From the NCBI RefSeq assembly GCF_002056295.1, contig NZ_CP020100.1, positions 1,883,501 through 1,947,500 of the forward strand: a stretch of DNA of 64,000 nucleotides, read 5' to 3'. Source of the stretch: Halopseudomonas phragmitis (GTDB lineage Bacteria; Pseudomonadota; Gammaproteobacteria; Pseudomonadales; Pseudomonadaceae). The notes beneath the pieces were generated by a model. That model ran no database searches and had not been told where the DNA came from. It saw only the letters and a list, made by a program, of their open reading frames with translations. Position numbers and translations under genes: made by a program. Shown piece by piece: positions 8,650-17,916 of the stretch (position 1 is the stretch's first letter; each line of letters begins with the position of its first letter).

Positions 8650-10070
8650 TTGATACCCGGCAGCTCAGAGCTTATGGGCGTCGTCCGCCGCAACCTCTGA
8701 GCCTGACCCTGGATGATGGGCGCTCACTGCAGATTTTGCAGTGGCTGCGGATTTTGCCCGGCAAGCGGCTGGTAGGCCAAGCGCTGTTGGACGGCGAGCT
8801 GGTGCTTGCCAAACTGTTCATTGCCCATGGCGCTGAGCGTCACTGGTCACGCGAGAAACAGGGCGTTGAGGCCTTGCAGCTCAAGGCAATACCAACCCCG
8901 GGGCTGGTTGCCAGTGGGCGGATTCCGGGCGGCGGTCATTACTTGCTGACCCGCTTTCTATCCGGTGCTCAAACCCAGCAACAACGCTGGGAGGCACTGA
9001 GTTCCACCGAGCCAGCCAGTGCCGAAGCACAGGGTCTGGTTGCCGAGGTGGTAGCCATGTTGGCGCGCATGCATGCGCAGGGACTGACCCAAAGTGATCT
9101 GCACATGGGCAACTTTCTCTGGCATCAGGGGCAGTTGTATGTGATCGATGGCGATGCTGTCAGCGTACAGTCGTCCAGCGAGGCGCTGAACGCCCGAGAT
9201 GCGGCGGATAACCTAGGGGCCTTTTTCGCCCAACTGCCGGTGGCCTGGGAAGAGCAACTGGAACTGCTGCTGGTCGGCTATCTTGGGGTGAACAGCGCGC
9301 GTGCGATAGATCCTCAGCGCGTGCTTCAGGCGCTTGAGCGCGGGCGCCAATGGCGTTTACAAGACTATCTCGGCAAGGCCTTGCGTGATTGCAGCCTGTT
9401 CAGCGTCCGACGCAACTGGTGGCGATTTCTCTCGATCAAGCGTAGCGAAAGTGCCGAGCTGCTGCCGGTTATGAATGAGCCTGATAGTTTGTTTGACAGT
9501 GAGCCGCTGCTCAAGGATGGGGGTAGCAGTACCGTGACCCGTTTTACGCGGGGCGAGCGGACGCTGGTGGTCAAGCGCTACAACATCAAAAGCCTGGGGC
9601 ACTGGTTGCGGCGCTTCTGGCGGCCGAGCCGGGCCTGGCATTCCTGGTTGGCTGCCCACCGCTTGCAATTTCTCGACATCGCTACGCCAGCGCCGCTTGC
9701 CATGTGTGAGAGTCGCTTTGGTCCACTGCGTCGGCGCGCCTGGTTGGTGACTGAGTTCTGTCCCGGGCAGGACTTGCTAAGCCTGTTCGATCCAACGGGG
9801 CAAGAATTGCCTGCACCAGAGCAGTGCCAGGCGTTGCTCAAAGTCTTTTCCGAACTGGCCCGCCAGCGTATCAGTCACGGCGACTGCAAGGCCACCAATC
9901 TGCTGTGGCACCAGGGCCGGGTCTGGCTGATCGATTTGGATGCCATGCAGGCCCACTCCAGCGAAGCCGCTTGGCGGCGGGCCTGGGCCGAGGATCGGGC
10001 CCGGTTGATTCGCAACTGGCCTGCGGGCAGTCCGCTGGGGCTCTGGCTGGATGAACAGTTGCCGCGCTGA
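8646..10070 (+). CDS. Tandem double kinase-fold protein of the LPS core cluster
   Basis: The 474-residue product contains two kinase-like folds in one chain. The first (about residues 30-250) has a loop QSDLHMGNFLW with D151 and N156 and metal Asp D168 (VIDGDAV), but Gln replaces the usual loop His. The second (about residues 285-474) has K310, a canonical H411-G-D413 loop with N418 (SHGDCKATNLLW) and D430 (WLIDLDAMQ). It occupies the place of PA5006 of P. aeruginosa. The start is GTG at 8646 overlapping the previous stop. It is the last member of the overlapping run; 71 bases separate it from the carbamoyltransferase. Substrate unknown. Confidence 0.85.
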   Translation: MIDTRQLRAYGRRPPQPLSLTLDDGRSLQILQWLRILPGKRLVGQALLDGELVLAKLFIAHGAERHWSREKQGVEALQLKAIPTPGLVASGRIPGGGHYLLTRFLSGAQTQQQRWEALSSTEPASAEAQGLVAEVVAMLARMHAQGLTQSDLHMGNFLWHQGQLYVIDGDAVSVQSSSEALNARDAADNLGAFFAQLPVAWEEQLELLLVGYLGVNSARAIDPQRVLQALERGRQWRLQDYLGKALRDCSLFSVRRNWWRFLSIKRSESAELLPVMNEPDSLFDSEPLLKDGGSSTVTRFTRGERTLVVKRYNIKSLGHWLRRFWRPSRAWHSWLAAHRLQFLDIATPAPLAMCESRFGPLRRRAWLVTEFCPGQDLLSLFDPTGQELPAPEQCQALLKVFSELARQRISHGDCKATNLLWHQGRVWLIDLDAMQAHSSEAAWRRAWAEDRARLIRNWPAGSPLGLWLDEQLPR

Positions 10071-10141
10071 ATGCGGCACGCCTCGGCATATCCGTGTAAA
10101 ATCCGCTTTTTACTGACAGTTCGCACTGAAGAGGGACTCCT

Positions 10142-11875
10142 GTGGCACTGACCATCCTCGGACTTTCCGGCGCTTTGAGCCATGACCCGTCCGCCGCACT
10201 GTATATCGACGGTAAACTGATCGCGGCAGTGGAGGAAGAGCGTTTCGTACGAGACAAGCATGCGAAGAATCGCATGCCCTACGAATCGGCGAAGTTCTGT
10301 CTGGAGCAGGCGGGTATCAAGCCTGAAGACGTGGATATCGTCACCATTCCCTTTGCCCCGATCAGTATTTTTGGCCCGGCTCGCTGGAAATACGCCAAGC
10401 GATACTGGTACGCCCCGGATCGTGCGCTGGATGCCATCTTGATGGGCAATCGGCGCTTCAAGCGTTACAAGAAGCGCATCGAGTGGTGTCTGCAGCAACT
10501 TGGTTTTGACCTGAAGAAGGTCAAGCTCGAGCCGGTTGAGCATCACCTGGCGCATGCCTCCAGTGCCTATCACTGCTCGGGATTCCAGGAAAAGACCGCA
10601 ATTCTCGGTATTGACGGCAAGGGTGAGTACGCCACCACGTTCTTTGGTTATGGCGAAAACGGCAAGATCCACAAGATCAAGGAGTTCTTTGATCCGGATT
10701 CGCTGGGCGGTCTGTATGGCGCGCTGACCGAGTACCTGGGCTTTGAGATGCTTGATGGCGAGTTCAAGGTCATGGGCATGGCACCCTATGGCGATGCCGC
10801 CAAATACGACTTCTCACGGCTGGCCAAGTTCGAGAATGGCGAGCTGATCATCAATACCGATTACGCCAACGTGATTGGCTTCCGCCGTTACAAGGAAAAG
10901 GGCAAGGGCTATTACTTTTCGCCCAAGCTGATCGAATGGCTTGGGCCCAAGCGCGAAGGCGACATCGCCGACGATCCCTACATCCATTACGCCGCCAGCA
11001 TGCAGGCCCTGTTCGAGAAGCTGGCGCTGGAGATGATGGAGTACTATCTGGGCGACATTCTGCGTGAAACCGGTCGTATTGCCTTTGCTGGTGGCTGTGC
11101 GCTGAACGTCAAGCTCAACCAGCGCATCATCGCGCGCCCCGAGGTCAAGGAGCTGTTCGTTCAGCCAGCGGCTGGGGATGCCGGTACTGCCGTAGGCGCC
11201 GCAGCCTATGTCTCGGTCAAAAATGGTGTGCCGGTCGAGAAGATGGAGCACGTCTATCTCGGCCCCAGTTACAGCAATGAAGATGTCATTGCCGCCTGCG
11301 CCCGTCATCCGAACAAGCCCGAATGGAAAAAGCTCGACAACGTACCTGAGTACATTGCCGAAGTGCTGGCCGAGGGTAATCCGGTGGCCTGGTTCCAGGG
11401 TCGCATGGAGTTTGGTCCGCGCGCCCTGGGTGGTCGCTCGATCATCGGTTGCCCGAGTTTCAAGGGTGTGGCCGACCGTATCAATGAGCAGATCAAGTTC
11501 CGCGAGCGCTGGCGCCCATTCTGCCCGTCGATGATCGACACGGTAGCGCCGCAGATGCTCAGCGTGGATCATCCGTCGCCGTTCATGACCTTTACCTTCG
11601 AGGTCAACGAGGAGTGGAAAACCCGTGTGCCGGAAGTAGTGCACGAGGACGGCACCGCCCGTGCTCAGGTGCTTAAGCGTGAATACAATCCGCGTTACTA
11701 CGATCTGATGAAGGAACTGGAGCGCCTGACCGGCAACGGGGTAGTGCTCAATACTTCGCTGAACCGCCGTGGCGAGCCGATGGTCTGCTCGCCGACTGAC
11801 GCGTTGAACATGTTCTACGGCTCGGATCTGCAGTATCTGATCATGGAAGACATCCTGGTCTGCAAGGTAGCCTGA
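10142..11875 (+). CDS. LPS core carbamoyltransferase (NodU/CmcH family)
   Basis: The 577-residue protein belongs to the NodU/CmcH O-carbamoyltransferase family. The N-terminal domain has the ASKHA-like start TILGLSGALSHDPSAALYID, a His-rich VEHHLAHASSAYHCSGF segment and LGIDGKGEYATTFFGYGENG. The C-terminal part has the YrdC-like GRMEFGPRALGGRSIIG block. In Pseudomonas the LPS inner core carries a 7-O-carbamoyl group on heptose II, and this gene, in the place of PA5005, is the likely source. The start is GTG, with GAGGG at 10131-10135 correctly spaced. Confidence 0.9.
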   Translation: MALTILGLSGALSHDPSAALYIDGKLIAAVEEERFVRDKHAKNRMPYESAKFCLEQAGIKPEDVDIVTIPFAPISIFGPARWKYAKRYWYAPDRALDAILMGNRRFKRYKKRIEWCLQQLGFDLKKVKLEPVEHHLAHASSAYHCSGFQEKTAILGIDGKGEYATTFFGYGENGKIHKIKEFFDPDSLGGLYGALTEYLGFEMLDGEFKVMGMAPYGDAAKYDFSRLAKFENGELIINTDYANVIGFRRYKEKGKGYYFSPKLIEWLGPKREGDIADDPYIHYAASMQALFEKLALEMMEYYLGDILRETGRIAFAGGCALNVKLNQRIIARPEVKELFVQPAAGDAGTAVGAAAYVSVKNGVPVEKMEHVYLGPSYSNEDVIAACARHPNKPEWKKLDNVPEYIAEVLAEGNPVAWFQGRMEFGPRALGGRSIIGCPSFKGVADRINEQIKFRERWRPFCPSMIDTVAPQMLSVDHPSPFMTFTFEVNEEWKTRVPEVVHEDGTARAQVLKREYNPRYYDLMKELERLTGNGVVLNTSLNRRGEPMVCSPTDALNMFYGSDLQYLIMEDILVCKVA

Positions 11876-11885
11876 GGAGATCCGC

Positions 11886-13031
11886 TTGAGTAATCGGGAA
11901 CAGTGGGTACTGCAGTTCTGCCACTCTTATTACGGCCCTTTTACCGACTGCGCCCGCCAATATGCCGTGCTGTTCAAAAACAGCGGATATAAGGTCGCGA
12001 CCGTGTATCTGTCTGGACAGCCGAATGCCGAGGTTGAGCAGGGCTCGGCCTCGGACGAGGTGATCTTCCTTGGTTATGAGCCAAAGGACATCAAGGGCCT
12101 GAAGCTGCGAGCGATGCGAGATCTGCGCCGTCTGACCCGTCAGCGCGAATATGCCTTCTGCATTGCCCATCGCTTCAAGCCGATCTACATCGCTTTGCTG
12201 GCTACTCGTTTACCAGTGGTGGGCATCCATCACTCCTTTGGCGTTTACAATCGCTGGAACCGACGCTTTGTCGTCAACCGTTTCCGCAAGCGCCTGCTGT
12301 TGCTGGGAGTGTCCGACGCGATTCGGGACGAGGTTCGCACCGATCTGCGTAACTGGCCGGAGCAGCGGGTGCAGCGCCTGTATAACCGCATCGATCTGGC
12401 TGCCGTGCAAGGCGATCAGGTCGAGCGGGAGCAGGCCCGGGAACACTTGGGGCTGCCGCAGGATGCCTGGGTGGTAGGCAATGTTGGCCGCCTGCATCCA
12501 GACAAGGATCAAGATACCCTGATTCGCGGTTTTGCCGCGGCCCTGCCGACCCTGCCGGCCAATAGCCTGCTGGCGATCATGGGCAGTGGTCGGCTTGAAA
12601 GCCGGCTCAAGGCGTTGGTGAGTGAGCTGGGGCTTGAGGACAAGGTGCTGTTTCTCGGTCAGGTTAAGCACGGCCGACGCTACTTCAAGGCTTTCGATGT
12701 ATTTGCCTTGAGCTCCGATCACGAGCCATTCGGTATGGTACTGCTGGAAGCCATGGCTGCTGGAGTGCCGTTGATCAGTAGCGACTGCGGCGGTGCCCGT
12801 GAAATTGTTGCCGGCCTGGGGCCGCTGTTCCCGCTGGGCGATGTCCAGGCGTTGGCAGGGTGTCTTCAAGCGGTAGCAGGTCTGTCACCCCAGGATCTGG
12901 AAAGCAAGCGCCAGGCGATGCTGACAAGCCTCAATACCCACTACACCGACGACGCGGTTCGTCCGCTGTTTTTTGATCTGTTGCAGGAGAGTGGGCTATG
13001 CAAGCTACCGCACCAAGTATCCTGCTCCTGA
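11886..13031 (+). CDS. wapH: LPS core GT4 glycosyltransferase WapH
   Basis: This 381-residue GT4 enzyme matches WapH (PA5004), a transferase for the outer core in P. aeruginosa. The start MSNREQWVLQFCHSYYGPFT is diagnostic. The C-terminal Rossmann domain begins near residue 195 (VVGNVGRLHPDKDQDTLIRG) and has the E-x7-E type motif in SSDHEPFGMVLLEAMAAG. The start is TTG at 11886, supported by GAGGAGA at 11874-11880, which overlaps the stop of the carbamoyltransferase. The last 34 bases overlap the next gene. Confidence 0.88.
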   Translation: MSNREQWVLQFCHSYYGPFTDCARQYAVLFKNSGYKVATVYLSGQPNAEVEQGSASDEVIFLGYEPKDIKGLKLRAMRDLRRLTRQREYAFCIAHRFKPIYIALLATRLPVVGIHHSFGVYNRWNRRFVVNRFRKRLLLLGVSDAIRDEVRTDLRNWPEQRVQRLYNRIDLAAVQGDQVEREQAREHLGLPQDAWVVGNVGRLHPDKDQDTLIRGFAAALPTLPANSLLAIMGSGRLESRLKALVSELGLEDKVLFLGQVKHGRRYFKAFDVFALSSDHEPFGMVLLEAMAAGVPLISSDCGGAREIVAGLGPLFPLGDVQALAGCLQAVAGLSPQDLESKRQAMLTSLNTHYTDDAVRPLFFDLLQESGLCKLPHQVSCS

Positions 13032-13879
13032 TTCCCTATTTTGGTCAGTGGCCGTTCTGGATGCCGCTGTTTCTGAAAAGCTGCGAGCACAATCCGGATA
13101 TCAACTGGTTGTTGATAGGGGATTGTGGCGAACCTGAGGGGCTGCCGGCTAATGTCCGCTACCGCTACTCGTCCTTTGCCGATTATTGTGATTTGGTGTC
13201 TGAACGGCTTGGGCTGAACTTCCACCCGACTAATCCCTATAAGCTTTGTGATCTCAAGCCGGCCTATGGCTTTATCCATCAAGACGATACCCAAGGGTAT
13301 GATTTCTGGGGATTTGGGGATCTGGATCTGATTTACGGCGATTTGAGAGCCTATTTCACGGCGGAGAAACTGAAGCGATACGACTTCTTTTCGACCCATG
13401 AGCGGCGAGTCTCAGGGCATTTGTGTGTGATGCGCAATAACGAGCATTTCAGAACCTTGTTCTGGCGCATTTCTGATTTCCGCAAGCGGATTGAGGATCA
13501 TCAGCATCATGCTCTGGATGAAGGTGGTTTCACCCGGCTGTTCCTGTGGCGCAAAAACTTCCCTAAGCCTTTGTTCAAATTTGTTGGTCTGTTCAACCCT
13601 CTGCGGCGAGTTGCGGAGTTTCGTGAGGCGTTCAGTACTCCATACGCAAAAGTGGCATGGATTGATGGCGGGTATGATTTTCCGCAGAGGTGGTATTGGA
13701 GTGCAGGGCATCTGACCAATGACACGAGTCAGACAAGGGAATTTCCTTATTTCCACTTTGTTGTCTGGAAGAGTCTCTGGAAACATGGCAAGACTGGAGA
13801 CGCTGCGCACATTACTCGTTTGGCTAGTGATGAGTGTTGGAGTGTCGATAGCGAAGGCTTTCACTCGCGTGATGTTTAA
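12998..13879 (+). CDS. DUF6625-like putative glycosyltransferase
   Basis: The 293-residue protein starts with APSILLLIPYFGQWPFWMPL and carries WGFGDLDLIYGDL, a DxD-like motif in an acidic context suggesting metal/nucleotide-sugar binding. I recall this pattern from DUF6625 proteins found in polysaccharide clusters; that family name is from memory. It overlaps wapH by 34 bases. Base composition drops here and stays lower to about 18.6 kb, and no counterpart occurs at this place in P. aeruginosa as I recall it. Likely adds a sugar to the outer core or O-chain; donor and acceptor unknown. Confidence 0.65.
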   Translation: MQATAPSILLLIPYFGQWPFWMPLFLKSCEHNPDINWLLIGDCGEPEGLPANVRYRYSSFADYCDLVSERLGLNFHPTNPYKLCDLKPAYGFIHQDDTQGYDFWGFGDLDLIYGDLRAYFTAEKLKRYDFFSTHERRVSGHLCVMRNNEHFRTLFWRISDFRKRIEDHQHHALDEGGFTRLFLWRKNFPKPLFKFVGLFNPLRRVAEFREAFSTPYAKVAWIDGGYDFPQRWYWSAGHLTNDTSQTREFPYFHFVVWKSLWKHGKTGDAAHITRLASDECWSVDSEGFHSRDV

Positions 13880-13909
13880 GATGCGTTGCACGCAACGCGG
13901 AGCTTGCCA

Positions 13910-14872
13910 ATGAAAATTCTATGGCTGATCCAGAGTTATGAGGTCCATGCGTTCGAGGTGCTGGCTGATGCGCTGGCGCATTACGCAGAGGTCGAGCTGG
14001 TTCGTTTGACTGCTGAGGACCAGGATCGTCTTGGTGTGACGCTCAAGCGCTTTGACTTTTCCGCTTATGATCGAGTGATGACTATTCTGCGGACGAAAAA
14101 GGAAATGCGTCAGTGGCGTGCTTTTCGGGCCATCCCCAACCTTGTCATCTTTGAATACGATTCCTGTCAGAACTACATGCCTGGCGGCAAGTATGAAGGG
14201 AAATTTTCTCGTCATTACCGTCGCCTGGGTGGACCCCGTTTGATCGTCTCTGGGGCGCAAGTGGCAGACCGGCTTAAGAGCGAAGGGTTTGAAGCCCACT
14301 TTATGCCCAAGGGCTATGATCCTCGTGTCATTCAAAATAGTTGCGGAGTCAGGGATATTCCGCTGGCATTTGTTGGTCGATTAAAAGCCAATATGTACAA
14401 GTCGCGTAAAGACTTTATTGAGGAACAGGCTAAGCGGCATGGTCTGCAGGTTCTGCAAACTGCGCCTGGCCAGGCTTATGCGCAAATGTTGTCCCGGATA
14501 CAGATTTTTGTTTCTGCTGACATTGGTCTGGGTGAATACATGGCAAAAAACTTCGAGGCCATGGCGGCAGGATGCCTGTTGCTAACCTACAGCCAGGGAG
14601 AGGTAGAAAATCGCGCTGTCGGTTTTGAAGACATGAAGAATGTAGTGCTATTCAGGAACCAACAGGAGTTTGATGAGCGCCTTCAGTTGCTGCGTGATGA
14701 GCCTGGCTTGCTGAAGAAGATTGCTGAAGCAGGAGCAATCCATGCCCGGGAGGTTTTTGCTTATGACCGTATGGGCCAGAGGCTGTTTGGGCTTTTGGAA
14801 AAACCATTGACTCCCAGAGCCCAAGTGCGAGGCTGGCGTAGCTATCTGCCGAGTTTCCTGGGCGGGTACTGA
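13910..14872 (+). CDS. Glycosyltransferase (CgeB-like / group 1)
   Basis: The 320-residue product starts MKILWLIQSYEVHAFEVLAD and has a C-terminal GT-B domain with GLGEYMAKNFEAMAAGCLLL, like CgeB/group 1 glycosyltransferases. A frame extends up to a TTG at 13886, but GGAG at 13899-13902 lies seven bases before the ATG at 13910, which I take as the start. It lies in the AT-richer accessory block between wapH and waaL and probably extends the outer core. Sugar specificity cannot be read. Confidence 0.75.
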   Translation: MKILWLIQSYEVHAFEVLADALAHYAEVELVRLTAEDQDRLGVTLKRFDFSAYDRVMTILRTKKEMRQWRAFRAIPNLVIFEYDSCQNYMPGGKYEGKFSRHYRRLGGPRLIVSGAQVADRLKSEGFEAHFMPKGYDPRVIQNSCGVRDIPLAFVGRLKANMYKSRKDFIEEQAKRHGLQVLQTAPGQAYAQMLSRIQIFVSADIGLGEYMAKNFEAMAAGCLLLTYSQGEVENRAVGFEDMKNVVLFRNQQEFDERLQLLRDEPGLLKKIAEAGAIHAREVFAYDRMGQRLFGLLEKPLTPRAQVRGWRSYLPSFLGGY

Positions 14873-14887
14873 GGCCAGCTTATTTAT

Positions 14888-15982
14888 ATGCGTGTGATCA
14901 ATATCATGTGGTCGTTTGGCTCTGCCTATGCCTCCGTGCATAAAGTGCATACTCAAATTCTGGAATTGTTACCGCCTGGCTCGTTGATAGAAAACTGGGT
15001 GCTTCAGGGTGAGGCAGATAAGGATCTTGAGATCCCGACATATCAATGGAAGTGGTCGAAACGTAGGTTAAAGCCAAAGAGATTAGGACTGCTGGTTCAA
15101 TTTTTCACAAGAAGAGATTTATCTAAACGTCTTAATGCGTCAGAGGCTCAACTGCTTCTGATTGACGGACTGGGTACTGCCAGGCTGATACTTCCGCTAT
15201 TGAGATCTCGGCCAGAGCTACAGGCATGCGTGCTTTTTCATGGCAAGACTCGAATTCGTGCTGGGGACAGGCGCTTATTCCACCGGTGTGCAGGGCAGGT
15301 AAAAGTCGTAGCAGTGTCGCAGGACTTGGCTGATGAATTGGAGCGTGATCTGGGGGTGCCTGTCATCACAGTTGTTTCAGCGTTTGATCCCGTCAAAAGC
15401 AGTGAGCAGCTGTTGAACCGTTATGAAGCACGTCTCAGGCTTGGGATTGAGGCAGAAAATGTGCCTGTGCTCGGGGCGGTTGGGCGGCTTGTCGAGAGCA
15501 AGGGCTTTGATACCGTCGTACGAGCACTTAGCTTGATAAAGAAGCGTGGTGAAAAATTTAAATTGCTGATATTAGGTGATGGTGAGAGACGAGGTGATCT
15601 GGAGGGGCTTATCAGCGATTTGGGGCTTGCTGATGATATTTTGCTACCCGGACATATATCGAATGCTGCTCACCTGTATCGAGCTTTTGACATGGTATTG
15701 ATCCCGTCACACAAAGAAGGACTGGGTTTGGTGTTACAAGAAGCAGTGATTGCTGGTGTTCCTGTTTTAGCCAGTGATTTACCTGTTTTCAGAGAGCAGT
15801 TAGGTAAGGTTGGTCCATATCTTCCTGTGGACGATGCTCAGGCATGGGCGGATCGTATAGAGATGCTGATTAGCAATGGGGAATATGGAGAGTTAGCGGC
15901 GGAGCAGCGCTCACACCTAGTACTGGATAATGCATGGCATGAATTCTGCAGTGAGTGGAATAAGTTGTTGGGTGTCGAATGA
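14888..15982 (+). CDS. GT4 family glycosyltransferase
   Basis: The 364-residue product is a GT4 glycosyltransferase. The N-terminal acceptor domain begins MRVINIMWSFGSAYASVHKV; the C-terminal domain begins near residue 195 (LGAVGRLVESKGFDTVVRAL) and contains LILGDGERRGDLEGL and the donor-binding SHKEGLGLVLQEAVIAGVPV with the E-x7-E pattern. It lies 15 bases after the previous gene and 22 bases before waaL. The base composition is among the most AT-rich in the window, consistent with acquired outer-core or O-antigen genes. Confidence 0.82.
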   Translation: MRVINIMWSFGSAYASVHKVHTQILELLPPGSLIENWVLQGEADKDLEIPTYQWKWSKRRLKPKRLGLLVQFFTRRDLSKRLNASEAQLLLIDGLGTARLILPLLRSRPELQACVLFHGKTRIRAGDRRLFHRCAGQVKVVAVSQDLADELERDLGVPVITVVSAFDPVKSSEQLLNRYEARLRLGIEAENVPVLGAVGRLVESKGFDTVVRALSLIKKRGEKFKLLILGDGERRGDLEGLISDLGLADDILLPGHISNAAHLYRAFDMVLIPSHKEGLGLVLQEAVIAGVPVLASDLPVFREQLGKVGPYLPVDDAQAWADRIEMLISNGEYGELAAEQRSHLVLDNAWHEFCSEWNKLLGVE

Positions 15983-16004
15983 TTGATCTGGTTGTAACTC
16001 CATA

Positions 16005-17174
16005 ATGGATTTTTCTGCTCAAAAACAGGTGCTTCCGCGCTGGCTTGCGATGTGGTTGCTGGTTGGGGTGCTGTGGTTCCTGGCGGCGATTGCCTGGATG
16101 CCGACTAACAAGCTGTATCAACAGGGCTTGGTCGCTTTTCTGTGGCTACCAGCACTGTTAACGCTTTTCATTAGGCCGGCACATTGTTGGGTACTGGTAC
16201 GCTCTAATCTCCCTTTATTCTTGGCTTTTACGGGATTGTTCATCTGGTCTGCTGCAGGCTTGCTGCAGAATGAACCTGACTTGTTCGCCAGAGAGTTGAA
16301 ACGACAGCTTTACGTTGGGCTTTTTCTTCTAGGTGTTGGGATGTTGGTCACCTATGATCGACAACTCGCGTACCGTGTATTTATTGTGGCAGCTTTGTTG
16401 ATGGCTATAGCTGCGCTGGTGTCTATGGTGGACTTTTATGGTCTTCAAGGGCATCCGTTACGTAGACGCTTGCAAGGTATTGGTCAGCTTTTTCACCCGA
16501 TTCTGGGGGGCTATGTCATTGGTTTGATGGCGGCATGGCTGCTGTGTAGTTCAGTTAACCGTTGGCTCAAGTTGGTATCAGTGATATTGCTGTTGGTCTT
16601 TATGCTATTGACTCAGAGTCGCGGCGTTTGGCTTGCCTTCTTAGCGGTATGTGTGCTTATGCCAGTTTGGCGGTCTTCCCGGCGAGGATGGGTACCGCTT
16701 CTGTTACTAATGCTTATTTTTGCCCCGTTGGCATTCGTATTTATAGATGTGATTCTGCTGCGTGGATTTTCTTATCGACCAGAAATCTGGCTGAAAAGTC
16801 TGGAGCTGATTGGCCTTTCCCCTGTTTGGGGTGTTGGCTTTGCTGGTGACTATCACATAGTTGGTGAAAGTGGGAAGGTTTTCCCGCATGCGCATAATCT
16901 GCTGCTGGATGTTGCAGTAACCTCAGGCGTGCCGGCAGCCTTGTTGTGGATGGTGATCTGGGGGCTAGTAGCGTGGAAAGCCTGGCAGCACCACAAGACC
17001 CCTTTGGGTAGCCTTTTGTGTGCTTCTGTAGTGTTCTCTACCATGGCCTGTCTGTTTGACGCATCCAGCCTGTGGGGAACACCCAGGCCTGAATGGTTTC
17101 TGACATGGTTATCTTTGGGGATTGCGTTGGGTTTGGGGCGTACATCTGTACCAGCCGCGGTCAGCCAGACCTGA
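16005..17174 (+). CDS. waaL: O-antigen ligase family protein
   Basis: WaaL joins undecaprenyl-linked O-antigen to lipid A-core at the periplasmic face of the inner membrane. The 389-residue protein is very hydrophobic, with about ten to twelve membrane segments and a large periplasmic loop, and has the family features QSRGVWLAFLAV (the conserved Arg of Wzy/WaaL proteins) and FPHAHNLLLDVAVTSG, containing the catalytic-type His before the last helices. Its position between core transferases and msbA agrees with PA4999. The ribosome binding site is weak. Confidence 0.85.
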   Translation: MDFSAQKQVLPRWLAMWLLVGVLWFLAAIAWMPTNKLYQQGLVAFLWLPALLTLFIRPAHCWVLVRSNLPLFLAFTGLFIWSAAGLLQNEPDLFARELKRQLYVGLFLLGVGMLVTYDRQLAYRVFIVAALLMAIAALVSMVDFYGLQGHPLRRRLQGIGQLFHPILGGYVIGLMAAWLLCSSVNRWLKLVSVILLLVFMLLTQSRGVWLAFLAVCVLMPVWRSSRRGWVPLLLLMLIFAPLAFVFIDVILLRGFSYRPEIWLKSLELIGLSPVWGVGFAGDYHIVGESGKVFPHAHNLLLDVAVTSGVPAALLWMVIWGLVAWKAWQHHKTPLGSLLCASVVFSTMACLFDASSLWGTPRPEWFLTWLSLGIALGLGRTSVPAAVSQT

Positions 17175-17214
17175 TGTGTAGCTAGCTTTTATTGTGAATA
17201 TTGAGGATCGGCCT

Positions 17215-17916
17215 TTACTTTAGCTCGTGGCAGTGAGTTCGTCTCACCTGTATAAGTGGGTATCGGGCCTTGGGGAGTGTCTTTGTCTCTAGAGCTTTAA
17301 GGAATGCGGTAGGGTCATCCATTGGCAGCTCTCTTAATGACAGCGGTTCGATATTCCACCACTCGGAAGCAAGTAAGCGCTCTATCAGTTCGGGACTAAA
17401 TCGTTTTTTTATCTCTCTGGCGGGATTGCCTCCGACAATGGTGTATGGAGGAACATCTTTGGTCACTACTGAGTTGGCGGCAATGATGGCGCCTGTGTAA
17501 ATTTTGACTCCGGACATGATGACGGCATTTCTGCCTACCCAGACATCGTGCTCGATTGTCGCAGGCTCCGGGGTTGGCTGATATTTTAGGTTGGTTTCTG
17601 TGTACGCGAACGGGTGGGTTGTTACCCAATGAAGTGGGTGAGCATTTCGCTGTAATCCGATGAGAGCATTGTTACCTATGGAGCAGTAACGTCCAATGCT
17701 TTCGACCTCCTGAAGCAGGCTGCCGCTTCTGATGTAGGTGCGGTAGCCTATTTTCAGCAGTGCTGTATCGAGTTCTACGTTGCCAAGGGATACTTCAGGC
17801 TCCAATATGATGGTGGCTTTTTGGGCAATTGAGTTGATCCCTCTGGAAATCTTGACTCCTCTGTGACGAAGCCAGCGTTTCCAGTAGTAGTCCTTGAGTT
17901 TTTTCAGTGCTTTCAT
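17215..17916 (-). CDS. CatB-type O-acetyltransferase (left-handed beta-helix)
   Basis: The 233-residue protein has hexapeptide repeats over about residues 40-175 (VWVGRNAVIMSGVKIYTGAI, IAANSVVTKDVPPYTIVGGN), typical of xenobiotic/sugar acetyltransferases of the LbH family that use acetyl-CoA. The probable catalytic His is in QRNAHPLHWVTTHPF. In this setting it may acetylate an LPS sugar. It is convergent with waaL (40 bases between stops) and its ATG overlaps the stop of the kinase-like gene upstream by four bases, so those two form an operon. Confidence 0.8.
   Translation of the reverse strand: MKALKKLKDYYWKRWLRHRGVKISRGINSIAQKATIILEPEVSLGNVELDTALLKIGYRTYIRSGSLLQEVESIGRYCSIGNNALIGLQRNAHPLHWVTTHPFAYTETNLKYQPTPEPATIEHDVWVGRNAVIMSGVKIYTGAIIAANSVVTKDVPPYTIVGGNPAREIKKRFSPELIERLLASEWWNIEPLSLRELPMDDPTAFLKALETKTLPKARYPLIQVRRTHCHELK

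Noticed and set aside
8646..10070. Possible artificial fusion of two kinase genes
   Set aside because: The frame is continuous, the two halves are joined by a long conserved-looking linker, and P. aeruginosa has, as I recall, a protein of similar length in this place.
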